Positions 54,130 to 61,611 of a DNA stretch of 64,000 nt are shown piece by piece. Under the pieces are notes generated by a model. That model searched no databases, was not told the DNA's origin, and worked only from the letters and a program-made list of their open reading frames with translations. Position 1 is the first letter of the stretch. The number at the start of each line of letters is the position of its first letter. The stretch comes from Sphingomonas prati (GTDB lineage Bacteria > Pseudomonadota > Alphaproteobacteria > Sphingomonadales > Sphingomonadaceae). The stretch lies in the NCBI RefSeq assembly GCF_014643515.1, contig NZ_BMJP01000001.1, forward strand, positions 620,001 through 684,000. The letters run 5' to 3'. A program made the position numbers and the translations under genes.

Positions 54130-55578
54130 ATGATCGTGCCACCCCCCGCTTTGCTTGCCGACCTTGCCGGACTGCTCGGCCCTGCTGGTTATTCCGACGA
54201 TCCGGCGGTGCTGGCGCCTTGGCTGACCGACTGGCGCGGGCGATATCACGGCACCACCGCCGCGCTGCTCTCTCCGGCCTCCACCAATCAGGTCGCGGCC
54301 GTCGTCCGGCTAGCAAATGCCTACCGCGTCCCGCTGGTCGCGCAGGGCGGCAACAGCTCCACGGTCGGCGGTGCGACCCCGCCGGCGGACGGTTCCGCGC
54401 TGCTCCTCTCGCTCCGCCGCATGGCCCGCCCGCCGGTGATCGATACGGGCGACGCCGCCGCCACCGTCGATGCCGGCGTCATCCTGTCCGACCTGCACGA
54501 TGCCGCCGCCGCGCACGGCCTGCGCTTCCCGCTCTCGCTCGCGGCCCGCGGGTCGGCCACGATCGGCGGCCTCGTCTCGACCAACGCCGGCGGCATCCAG
54601 GTCCTGCGCTTCGGCACGATGCGTGCGCTGGTGCTGGGGCTGGAGGCGGTACTGCCCGACGGGACGATCTTCCACGGCCTGTCGAGTCTCCGAAAGGACA
54701 ATCGCGGCTACGACCTGCGCCAGCTGCTGACCGGGGCGGAAGGCACGCTCGGCATCGTCACCGCCGCCACCCTCCGCCTCGTCCCCGCGATCGGCTCGCG
54801 CAGCGTCGCCTGGGTCGCCTTGCCCGACCCCCAGTCCGCGCTCCGCCTGCTCCGCCGGCTTGACGGCGCGCTCGGCGATGCGGTGGAAAGCTTCGAACTC
54901 ATCCCCGCCACCGGCCTCGACCTCGTCCTCCACCACATCCCCGCCACCCGCAGCCCGGTCGCCCCCACGGCACCCTGGCATGTCCTGATCGAGGCGACCG
55001 CCCCGCACGGCGCGCCGGAGCCGGCCGACACGTTGGCCGCGGCGCTCCAGTCCGCGCTGGAGGACGGCCTCATTCTCGACGCCACCATCGCGGCCAGCGA
55101 AGCCCATGCCGAGGCGCTCTGGAAACTGCGCGAGACCTTACCCGAGGCGGAGCGGCTCGACGGGTTCGCGGTCAAGCACGACATTGCCGTCCCCGTCTCC
55201 GCCATGCCCGACTTCATCGTCGACACCACCAGTGCGATCGAGGCAACGTACAACGGCGCCCGCGTCCTGGCCTTCGGCCATCTCGGGGACGGCAACGTCC
55301 ACTTCAACGTCCGCGCGCCGGCGGGCAGGGACTCCGCCGCCTGGTCCGCCGCGCATGGCCCGGCCGTTTCGCGTGACGTCCACGACCGCGTCATGGCGGT
55401 CGGCGGCACCATCTCGGCCGAACATGGCATCGGCCAGGCCAAGCTCGCGGAGTTCGCCCGCACCGCCGATCCGGTCCGGCTGGCGACGCTGCGCGCGATC
55501 AAGACCGCGCTTGATCCGCTCAACCTGTTCAATCCGGGCAAACTCGTGCCGCTTGCGCCTCAGCGCACGGGTCCATAA
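54130..55578 (+). CDS. FAD-linked 2-hydroxyacid oxidoreductase (D2HGDH/GlcD type)
   Basis: A 482-residue VAO/PCMH-type flavoprotein. The FAD domain has VAQGGNSSTVGGATPP (about residue 75) and GGLVSTNAGGIQVLRFG (about 150), followed by GAEGTLGIVTAATLRLVP. The C-terminal domain has GHLGDGNVHFNVRAP and SAEHGIGQAKLAEF, the metal- and substrate-binding signature of D-2-hydroxyglutarate and D-lactate dehydrogenases. It would oxidise a D-2-hydroxyacid and pass electrons to an acceptor. ATG at 54130 is chosen; a GTG directly before it and a TTG at 54112 are possible. It begins divergent from the small exported gene. Confidence 0.9.
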   Translation: MIVPPPALLADLAGLLGPAGYSDDPAVLAPWLTDWRGRYHGTTAALLSPASTNQVAAVVRLANAYRVPLVAQGGNSSTVGGATPPADGSALLLSLRRMARPPVIDTGDAAATVDAGVILSDLHDAAAAHGLRFPLSLAARGSATIGGLVSTNAGGIQVLRFGTMRALVLGLEAVLPDGTIFHGLSSLRKDNRGYDLRQLLTGAEGTLGIVTAATLRLVPAIGSRSVAWVALPDPQSALRLLRRLDGALGDAVESFELIPATGLDLVLHHIPATRSPVAPTAPWHVLIEATAPHGAPEPADTLAAALQSALEDGLILDATIAASEAHAEALWKLRETLPEAERLDGFAVKHDIAVPVSAMPDFIVDTTSAIEATYNGARVLAFGHLGDGNVHFNVRAPAGRDSAAWSAAHGPAVSRDVHDRVMAVGGTISAEHGIGQAKLAEFARTADPVRLATLRAIKTALDPLNLFNPGKLVPLAPQRTGP

Positions 55579-55642
55579 ACGGGGCGGCATCGCGAGCGTC
55601 CGACAGGGGCGTCGTCGAACGACCGCACGTGGAGTATGATGC

Positions 55643-56422
55643 ATGGCCAGCGCCGCACCGGCAAATGATCTGCCGCTGTTCTATAACCAGCTTGAACCGC
55701 TTTCCAGCCAGACGCACGGCAGCTGGAAGGCCCGCAACATGGACGCCCCTACCTTCATGGTCGGCACGCATGCCGTGCCGCTGACGGTTGAGGAGTTCGC
55801 ACCCGCGTCGCGCTTCTACCCGATCGTGTTCTCGCTGGGCGACCAGCCGGTGCCGCTCGCGCTCATGGCGCTGAACGAAGGCGTCAACACCTTCGTCGGT
55901 CCCGACGGCCGCTTCACGGGCGATGCCTACATCCCGGCCTATATCCGCCGCTATCCCTTCATGCTCGCCCGGCTGAACCAGAATGCGGAAGAACTCTCGC
56001 TTTGCTTCGATCCGTCATCCGGCACGATCGGCGAGTTTGAGGAGGGCGACGCCCTGTTCGCCGACGGCAAGCCGACCGAGGTCGTCGGCAACATCCTGGC
56101 CTTCTGCGAACAGTTCGAACAGGCCGGGCAGCGCACGTCGCAGTTCATGAAGGAACTGGCCGACCACAAGCTGCTGATGGACGGCGAAGTCACGATCCAG
56201 CCCGAGGGCGCGGACCAGCCGTTCATCTACCGCGGGTTCCAGATGGTGAACGAGGATGCGCTGAAGGAAATGCGCGGCGATACGGCGCGCAAGCTGATCA
56301 AGTCGGGCGTCCTGCCGCTGATCTACGCGCACCTCTTCTCGCTCGCGCTGATCCGCGATATCTTCGCCCGCCAGATGGAGCAGGGCAAGATCCCGGCCCA
56401 GCCGCTTCGCGTCGACGCCTGA
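55643..56422 (+). CDS. SapC-family protein
   Basis: A 259-residue protein of the SapC family (PF07277-like), named after an S-layer-associated protein of Campylobacter. Typical segments are FYNQLEPLSSQTHGSWKAR, VPLTVEEFAPASRFYPIVF, AYIPAYIRRYPFMLARL and LIYAHLFSLALIRDIFARQ. There is no signal peptide. In sphingomonads such genes often lie beside TonB receptors and tryptophan halogenases, but neither is present here; instead it lies just before cytochrome b561 with a 6-bp gap. Its biochemical role is not known. Confidence 0.88.
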   Translation: MASAAPANDLPLFYNQLEPLSSQTHGSWKARNMDAPTFMVGTHAVPLTVEEFAPASRFYPIVFSLGDQPVPLALMALNEGVNTFVGPDGRFTGDAYIPAYIRRYPFMLARLNQNAEELSLCFDPSSGTIGEFEEGDALFADGKPTEVVGNILAFCEQFEQAGQRTSQFMKELADHKLLMDGEVTIQPEGADQPFIYRGFQMVNEDALKEMRGDTARKLIKSGVLPLIYAHLFSLALIRDIFARQMEQGKIPAQPLRVDA

Positions 56423-56428
56423 TCGGCC

Positions 56429-56992
56429 ATGCTCGCACCGGAACCCTATCGTCCGGACCGGGATCGCGGCCGACGTTATTCGTCGGTCGCTATCACCTTC
56501 CACTGGACGATCGCGGTTCTGGTGATCGCAAACCTCGCGATCGGGCTGCTGCATGACGCGCTGAGGGGCGTGCAGCTAATGCCGATCCACAAATCGATCG
56601 GCATCACCGTCCTGGCGCTCAGCATCGCGCGGTTGATGTGGCGGCTCGCCCACCCGGCCCCCGCTCTCCCCGGCGACGTGCCGGGGTGGCAGCGCGCCGT
56701 CGCGCACATCACCCACTGGGCGCTGTACGCACTCATGATCCTCATGCCCGCCACAGGCTGGTGGATGGTCTCGGCCGGCGCGAAGAAATATCCGCTCGAC
56801 TGGTTCGGCCTGTTCCCGGTCCCGTTCCTGCCGGTCACCGCCGGTGGCGACATCAGCCATGCGGCGCACGAACTGCTCGGCTGGGCCATGCTTGCGCTGG
56901 TCGCGCTGCACGTTGCCGCCGCGCTGAAGCATCATTTCGTCGATCGCGACACTGTGCTCGTCCGCATGCTGCCCGGGTCCGGCCGCCGCTGA
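56429..56992 (+). CDS. Cytochrome b561-type diheme membrane protein
   Basis: A 187-residue inner-membrane cytochrome of the bacterial b561 (YodB/CybB) family. Four helices are visible with heme-ligand histidines in AITFHWTIAVLVIANLAIG, MPIHKSIGITVLALSIARL, AHITHWALYALMILMPATGW and AAHELLGWAMLALVALHVAAALKHHF. The family uses superoxide or quinol electrons at the membrane. It is probably cotranscribed with the SapC gene (6-bp gap). A small RNA gene with its own promoter follows about 80 bp after the stop. Confidence 0.92.
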   Translation: MLAPEPYRPDRDRGRRYSSVAITFHWTIAVLVIANLAIGLLHDALRGVQLMPIHKSIGITVLALSIARLMWRLAHPAPALPGDVPGWQRAVAHITHWALYALMILMPATGWWMVSAGAKKYPLDWFGLFPVPFLPVTAGGDISHAAHELLGWAMLALVALHVAAALKHHFVDRDTVLVRMLPGSGRR

Positions 56993-57037
56993 ACGCACCG
57001 TCTGGCGAGCGCTACCACCGCGCCGCACAATTTACGC

Positions 57038-57065
57038 TTGAATCCCCCGACCAGGGGACTATTTA
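57038..57065 (+). promoter_or_regulatory. Sigma-70-type promoter of the small RNA
   Basis: TTGAAT (57038-57043) and TATTTA (57060-57065) are separated by 16 bp and give a predicted start near 57072. It is the clearest -35/-10 pair in this otherwise GC-rich interval and lies directly before the hairpin-rich small RNA. Confidence 0.65.
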
Positions 57066-57071
57066 AGAATT

Positions 57072-57181
57072 GTCAGGCCGTGTTCCCCCCCCTTTCACGG
57101 CCAGACTGAATGCATCCCTCCGGGGGTGTGTTTCCTCCCTGAACCTTGGCCACTCCATGCTTGCATGGGGTGGTTTTTTTT
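57072..57181 (+). ncRNA. Probable suhB/MmgR (alpha-r8)-family small RNA
   Basis: A 110-nt RNA is predicted between a good promoter and a strong terminator. Its parts are: hairpin 1, GGCCGUG (57076-57082) with CACGGCC (57096-57102) around a loop of eight consecutive C; hairpin 2, CAUCCC (57113-57118) with GGGGUG (57123-57128); the single-stranded UUUCCUCCCU (57131-57140); and a 10-bp terminator with eight U. As I recall, alphaproteobacterial suhB/MmgR RNAs share the order hairpin - UUUCCUCCCU - terminator. The C-rich loop and CCUCC segment could pair with Shine-Dalgarno sequences (anti-SD type regulation), which is an inference. Open frames across it are not convincing. Confidence 0.72.
57150..57181 (+). 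terminator. Intrinsic terminator of the small RNA
   Basis: CCACUCCAUG and CAUGGGGUGG form 10 pairs (one G-U) with a CUUG loop, followed by eight T. The T-run overlaps the stop codon of the convergent N-formylglutamate amidohydrolase gene (TAA at 57180-57182, minus strand). Confidence 0.92.
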
Positions 57182-58031
57182 ACTCCGCGGCCTGCTGGTC
57201 GTGGCGTGGCAGGGCATGCGCCAGCCTCCGGCGTAGCGCGGCCACGAACTGTTGCGCCCGCACGAGTCCGGGCCCCGGCAGGCGGAACGTTGCGTCGAGA
57301 TAGAGCGACCGGCACAGCTCGATCTGCACCGCATGGACGCCCTGCCGCGGCCGGCCATGCCGATCGACGCCGTATCCGCCCGCATAGGGGCGGTTACGCG
57401 CCACCCGGTATCCCGCCGCCCGCGCCGCATCGATGGCGCCCGTCGTCACCGCCGGATCGGCACTCGCCCCGTTCAGGTCGCCCACCACCACCGTGATGCC
57501 GCGGTCACGCCCGGCCAGCGGCGGCATCGAATGCAGGTCGATCAGCACCGCGACGCCGTGCGCGGCGTGAGCCTCGTCCAGCGCATCGGCCACCGCCCGG
57601 TGGTAGGGTTCATGGACCCCGGCGATCCGCCCGGCCAGGTCGGCCGCCGCAATCGGTCCCTGCCAGATGTCGCCCACCCCGGCCATCCGTCGCGGCACCA
57701 GCCCCAGCCCCGCGCGGATCCGCGGCCCGTCGCGCAACCCCACGGCTGGCGGCGGCGGATCGATCATCTCGCCGTCCAGCTCGTCCGGATGGCGGTTCAG
57801 GTCGATCCACGCGCGCGCCATGTCGGCAACGATCACCGTCGCGCCCTCGTCCACCGCCGCCGCCGCCAGCAGGTCTGCATGCCGATCTTCCAGCCCGATC
57901 AGCCGATCGACCGGCACGCGCGCCGCTGCAACCAGCGCCCGGGGATAGCTTCGCCCGGCATGCCCCACCGCGATCACCACCGGCGTCCGCGGCACGCACG
58001 GGCCGACCGTCCGGAAAGGGCTGATATCCAT
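57180..58031 (-). CDS. hutG: N-formylglutamate amidohydrolase
   Basis: Hydrolyses N-formylglutamate to glutamate and formate at the end of one histidine-degradation route. At 283 residues it has the metal- and substrate-binding segments of the family: VVIAVGHAGRSYP (about residue 20), IGLEDRHADLL, WIDLNRHPDELDGEMI, VHEPYHRAVADALDEA, LIDLHSMPPLAG and GYGVDRHGRPRQGVHAVQIELCRSLYLD. Start ATG at 58031. The gene is divergent from cpdR with a 154-bp gap; this pairing is familiar in alphaproteobacteria. No other hut genes are present, so the enzyme might serve another substrate. Confidence 0.9.
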   Translation of the reverse strand: MDISPFRTVGPCVPRTPVVIAVGHAGRSYPRALVAAARVPVDRLIGLEDRHADLLAAAAVDEGATVIVADMARAWIDLNRHPDELDGEMIDPPPPAVGLRDGPRIRAGLGLVPRRMAGVGDIWQGPIAAADLAGRIAGVHEPYHRAVADALDEAHAAHGVAVLIDLHSMPPLAGRDRGITVVVGDLNGASADPAVTTGAIDAARAAGYRVARNRPYAGGYGVDRHGRPRQGVHAVQIELCRSLYLDATFRLPGPGLVRAQQFVAALRRRLAHALPRHDQQAAE

Positions 58032-58185
58032 GCCGTGCCATAGCGCGCCGCATGATCCGGACCAACCGTCGATACGCGCTTCCGGCCCCCCGTCACCCGT
58101 CGATTAAGTCGCGGGCACCCCTTGGAGAATCTTAAGGGCTGACAGCATAAGGGATATCGATGACCAACGGCCGGAACCCTATTGC

Positions 58186-58560
58186 ATGACGCGCATCCTG
58201 CTGGCCGAAGACGATGATTCGATGCGGGAATATCTCGCGCGCGCACTGGAACGATCGGGTTACGCCGTGGTGGCGGTCGACCGCGGGACGGCGGCGCTGC
58301 CGCTGCTGGAGAACGAGGCGTTCGATCTCCTGCTCACCGACATCGTCATGCCGGAAATGGACGGCATTGAGCTGGCACAGCGTGCGACCGTCATCAATCC
58401 CGGCATGCGCGTCATGTTCATCACCGGCTTCGCCGCGGTCGCGCTGAAGGGCCAGCAGACCCCGCCAAACTCGCGCGTCCTGTCCAAACCGTTCCACCTT
58501 CGCGACCTCGTGCTCGAAGTGGACCGGATGTTCGAAATGGGCACCGTCACCGGTTTGTAA
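58186..58560 (+). CDS. cpdR: CpdR-like single-domain response regulator
   Basis: A 124-residue stand-alone receiver domain. Conserved residues are the acidic pair in LAEDDDSMREYLARALE, the phospho-aspartate at 52 (LLLTDIVMPEMDG), a Thr in MFITGFAAVAL and the lysine in SRVLSKPFHLRDLV. The C-terminal DRMFEMG matches CpdR, which in Caulobacter and relatives delivers substrates to ClpXP during the cell cycle and is controlled by the CckA-ChpT phosphorelay. Neighbouring hutG supports the assignment. Start ATG at 58186. Confidence 0.9.
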   Translation: MTRILLAEDDDSMREYLARALERSGYAVVAVDRGTAALPLLENEAFDLLLTDIVMPEMDGIELAQRATVINPGMRVMFITGFAAVALKGQQTPPNSRVLSKPFHLRDLVLEVDRMFEMGTVTGL

Positions 58561-58580
58561 GATTTTCCGCAACAGTCCGC

Positions 58581-58609
58581 TTGCACCCCCCGCGGACCCC
58601 GGCTAGAGG
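58581..58609 (+). promoter_or_regulatory. Promoter candidate of tRNA-Val
   Basis: TTGCAC (58581-58586) and TAGAGG (58604-58609) are separated by 17 bp and lie 12 bp before the tRNA. The -35 is good and the -10 weak. Confidence 0.45.
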
Positions 58610-58621
58610 CCTTCCCACGGC

Positions 58622-58696
58622 GGGCGTGTAGCTCAGTGGTAGAGCACTGTGTTGACATCGCAGGGGTCGCAAGTTCAATCCTTGCCACGCCCACCA
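58622..58696 (+). tRNA. tRNA-Val (anticodon GAC)
   Basis: A 75-nt cloverleaf: acceptor stem GGGCGTG/CACGCCC, D-arm AGCTCAGTGGTAGAGC, anticodon stem CTGTG/CGCAG with loop TTGACAT and anticodon GAC, and T-arm with GTTCAATC. The CCA end is encoded (58694-58696). An intrinsic terminator follows. Confidence 0.96.
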
Positions 58697-58703
58697 TAGA
58701 AAG

Positions 58704-58736
58704 ACCCGGTCACGCAGCGCGTAGCCGGGTTTTTTT
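58704..58736 (+). terminator. Intrinsic terminator after tRNA-Val
   Basis: ACCCGG and CCGGGT pair, with an inner ACGC/GCGT stem, and are followed by TTTTTT. It ends 27 bp before the beta-lactamase pseudogene's stop, on the opposite strand. Confidence 0.8.
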
Positions 58737-58762
58737 GCGCCCGGCGCGGATCGCGACCTGAC

Positions 58763-59609
58763 CTAGCCGCGCAACGCCGCCACCACCGCTTGCGCGACAT
58801 CGCGGTGAACCCCGTCCGCCGCCGCGCCCTCGATCTTCGCTTCGGTCAGGTAGCTTGCGATCACCATCGGCGCACGCGCCGGCGGCCACAACACACCGAT
58901 CACCGCGCTGGTCCCGGTCTGCCCCCGCCCGGTCTTGTCCACAACGCGCCAGTCCCGCGGCACCCCCGCGCGCAACATGCCGAGGCCCGTCCGGCTCGCC
59001 GCCATCCACCCCGTCAACATCGCGCGCGACGCAGGCGTCAGCACGGGTCCCAGCGCCAGCCGGTCCAGACTGGCCGCCATCGCCGCGGGCGTCGTCGTAT
59101 CGCGCGGGTCGCCCGGCGTGGCACTGTTCAACGCCGGCTCTATCCGGTCCAGCAGGGTCGCGGGATCGCCCGTCCGGCGCAGGAACGCGGTCAGCCCGCC
59201 CGGTCCCCCGACAATCGGGCACGATCGCCGCCTCGCACAGTTCGGCCACCGTGGCGCGCGCGCCCACCCGCGTTTCGCAGAACGGCGCATGCGGCACGAT
59301 ATCGTCCCGCCCGACCGCGATCGCCCGGTCACCCCGCTCCCGGCCTTGATCGACACGATGTAGGATCGCGGCGACCAGCGGCGCCTTGAACGTGCTGCAC
59401 ATCGCAAACCCCGCGTCAGCCGCGTAACCGAACACGCCCCCGGTCGCCCGGTCCCGCACCGCGACACCCAGCCGCCCGCCGCTCTGTCGTTCCAGCCCCG
59501 CCAGCGTCGCTCGCAACGCCGCGCCGCCCGTCCACCGTGCGGCTCCCGCACGGCCGCCGCACCCCAGCGCAACGGCCCCGACGAGCAACCCCCGTCTATC
59601 GATCATCAT
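58763..59609 (-). pseudogene. Class A beta-lactamase, broken by an out-of-frame internal deletion
   Basis: Two frames together encode one class A beta-lactamase. Frame 1 (59609 to about 59222) gives MMIDRRGLLVGAVALGCGG, a signal sequence, then LGVAVRDRATGGVFGYAAD and the active-site SxxK in FAMCSTFKAPLVAAIL, and continues to ELCEAAIV. The matching continuation, VGGPGGLTAFLRRTGDP, RIEPALNSATPGDPRDTTTP (omega loop with Glu166-type residue) and VDKTGRGQTGTS, lies in another frame from about 59214 to 58763. About 14 residues that should hold the SDN motif are missing at the junction. Frame 1 runs on for about 170 out-of-frame residues to 58710. The gene cannot make a working enzyme. Confidence 0.88.
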
Positions 59610-59627
59610 CCCGTGATCCTCCCGCCC

Positions 59628-59738
59628 TCAACGGTTCACGCTATCAGAACCCGATGGGGCACGCGAAACGTCTGTCTCGCGATAGGCATCCCGGCACCAG
59701 GCCGGACAAAACCGACGCACATTCATTGTATCGCGCAT
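59628..59738 (-). CDS. Possible 36-residue Cys-containing peptide
   Basis: A short frame with ATG at 59738 encodes MRDTMNVRRFCPAWCRDAYR followed by a 16-residue Ser-rich tail. The FCPAWC pair could be a metal knuckle. A GGGGG run lies 9 bases before the ATG. The interval of 274 bp between the beta-lactamase pseudogene and the phospholipase D gene has no other credible gene. Support is weak; it could be chance. Confidence 0.25.
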   Translation of the reverse strand: MRDTMNVRRFCPAWCRDAYRETDVSRAPSGSDSVNR

Positions 59739-59883
59739 CGTCAACGCCCCCGGCCCGAAGAACCGAACCCCTTTCTGCCGGTCCACCGGACCATGACGTT
59801 TTCCTGCCCGACGGTCCCTTGGAATTTGTCGATTCTCGTTCGCACAGCTTGCCGTCCGCGCGTCAGTCGTCGAAAGACCGAGG

Positions 59884-61380
59884 ATGAGCGATCCCGATCC
59901 AGCCACCCCGGATTTCTTCCGCCCCGGCCACAACAGCTGGTGCGTCGACCAGGCGGATCGGTTCGCCGTCGTGATCGACGCCGCCAACTATTTCCGCCGC
60001 GCCCGCGAAGCGATGATGAAGGCCGAACGCCGCATCATGCTCGTCGGCTGGGATTTCGACGCACGCATCAAACTGCGCGGTGAACCACTCGAACCGGGCG
60101 AGCCCGAAACGGTCGGCGATTTCATCCTTTGGCTGGTCGAACGCAAGCCGACGCTCGAGGTCTATCTCCTCCGCTGGGACATGGGCGCGATCAAGTCGCT
60201 GTTTCGCGGCCGCACGATCTTCACGTTGCTCCGCTGGATGCGCCACCCGCGCATCCATACCAAGCTCGACGGCAAGCACCCGACCGGCGCGTCGCATCAT
60301 CAGAAGATCGTCGTGATCGACGACATGTTCGCCTTCTGCGGCGGCATCGACATGACGTCGGACCGCTGGGACGACCGCCACCATGCCGACGGCAACCCGC
60401 TGCGCGTCCGCCCCAACGGCACGCCGCACCCGCCCTGGCACGACGCGACCAGCGCGATGTCCGGCCCGATCACGCAACGCTTCGGCGACATGGTCCGCCA
60501 CCGGTGGATGCTGGCCGGGGGCATGAAGGTCGATGCGGTGCAGGGTGGCGTCGATTGCTGGCCGGACTCGCTCGACCCCGATTTCCGCGAGGTTCCTGTC
60601 GCCATCGCACGCACCCATCCCGACATGCCGGACATCGAGCCGGTGCACGAGATCGAACAGCTCTATCTCGACATGATCGCCGCCGCGCGGCGGCATATCT
60701 ATGCCGAAAGCCAGTATTTCGCGTCGCGCCGCATCGCCGAGGCGATCGTGAAGCGCCTGCAGGAGCCCGACGGTCCGGAAATCGTGCTGGTCAATCCGCT
60801 GACCGCCAATGGCTGGCTCGAGCCGATCGCGATGGACACCGCCCGCTCGCGGCTGGTGGAGGCGATGCGCAAGCTCGATCCGCACCAGCGGTTCCGGATC
60901 TACCACCCCTTCACGCGCGACGGGGAGGCGATCTACGTCCACGCCAAGGTCATGATCGTCGACGAACATATGATCCGCGTCGGCTCGTCGAACATGAATA
61001 ACCGCTCGCTGCGGCTCGACACCGAATGCGACGTCGCGGTCGATCTGCGCGCGGACGAGGAGGATCCGCGCCGTGCCCGGATCGGCGCGATCCGCAACTC
61101 GCTGATCGCCGAACATCTGGGCGCCGAACAGGACAAGGTCGCCGACCATATCCAGGCGACCGGATCGCTGATCGCCACGATCGAGGCGCTCCGCGGCCCC
61201 GGCCGCTCGCTCCGCCCCTACGAAACGCCCGACCTCGGCACCGTCGAGAAATGGCTGGCAGACAACGAGATCCTCGACCCCGAAGGCCCCGGCGAAATGT
61301 TCGAAGGCCTCTCCAAACGCGGCCTCTTCCGCCGCGCGAATGCCTGGCGCGCGGCGCGGCGGGAACGTCGGGGGAAGTAA
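59884..61380 (+). CDS. Phospholipase D/cardiolipin synthase-like protein
   Basis: A 498-residue protein with two PLD (HKD) motifs: HHQKIVVIDDMFAFCGGIDMT (about residue 138) and VHAKVMIVDEHMIRVGSSNMNN (about residue 353). Each supplies the His-Lys-Asp catalytic set for phosphatidyl transfer or phosphodiester cleavage. There is no signal peptide or N-terminal membrane helix, unlike classical cardiolipin synthase, so it is closer to the soluble PLD-like group seen in many alphaproteobacteria. A C-terminal region (LGTVEKWLADNEILDPEGPG) is family-specific. The ATG at 59884 is preceded by AAGACCGAGG. The precise substrate is unknown. Confidence 0.88.
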   Translation: MSDPDPATPDFFRPGHNSWCVDQADRFAVVIDAANYFRRAREAMMKAERRIMLVGWDFDARIKLRGEPLEPGEPETVGDFILWLVERKPTLEVYLLRWDMGAIKSLFRGRTIFTLLRWMRHPRIHTKLDGKHPTGASHHQKIVVIDDMFAFCGGIDMTSDRWDDRHHADGNPLRVRPNGTPHPPWHDATSAMSGPITQRFGDMVRHRWMLAGGMKVDAVQGGVDCWPDSLDPDFREVPVAIARTHPDMPDIEPVHEIEQLYLDMIAAARRHIYAESQYFASRRIAEAIVKRLQEPDGPEIVLVNPLTANGWLEPIAMDTARSRLVEAMRKLDPHQRFRIYHPFTRDGEAIYVHAKVMIVDEHMIRVGSSNMNNRSLRLDTECDVAVDLRADEEDPRRARIGAIRNSLIAEHLGAEQDKVADHIQATGSLIATIEALRGPGRSLRPYETPDLGTVEKWLADNEILDPEGPGEMFEGLSKRGLFRRANAWRAARRERRGK

Positions 61381-61397
61381 TCTCCCTAACCCCGTCC

Positions 61398-61497
61398 ATC
61401 CCGAGCGTAGTCGAGGGACGGACCGACCGAAGCCGAGGTCTCCGACATCACGCTTCTCGACTACGCTCGAAGGAACCCCTCGACTGCGCTCGGGATA
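61398..61497. repeat. Cluster of CCCGAGCGTAGTCGAGGG-type repeats
   Basis: Three related units lie between the phospholipase D gene and eda: TCCCGAGCGTAGTCGAGGGA (61399-61418), TTCTCGACTACGCTCGAAGG (61454-61473, inverted) and CCCTCGACTGCGCTCGGGAT (61478-61497, inverted). They can pair with each other. A relative occurs at 594-615. Confidence 0.7.
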
Positions 61498-61532
61498 AGC
61501 GGGATTGGGTTTAGGCTATAAAAGCCTGTTCA

Positions 61533-61597
61533 GTTCCCCGGCGAAGGCCGGGGCCTAGACGCAACCGCTTCGCCCAGGCCCCGGCCTCCGCCGGGGC
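61533..61597. repeat. Long palindromic repeat, copy 2 of 2
   Basis: It begins GTTCCCCGGCGAAGGCCGGG and ends CCCCGGCCTCCGCCGGGGC, around the core GCCTAGACGC-ACCGCTTC, and is nearly identical to 5396-5462. It ends 15 bp before the eda stop (minus strand), so it also sits at the end of an operon. Confidence 0.75.
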
Positions 61598-61611
61598 ACA
61601 GCATCAGAACC

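Noticed and set aside
57070-57303. A short open frame starting within the small RNA
   Set aside because: It runs through the hairpins and terminator and into the antisense of hutG; the RNA structure explains the sequence better.
58710-58762. C-terminal extension of the first beta-lactamase frame to 58710
   Set aside because: Past about 59222 that frame is out of register with the family; it is read-through after the deletion, not a new domain.
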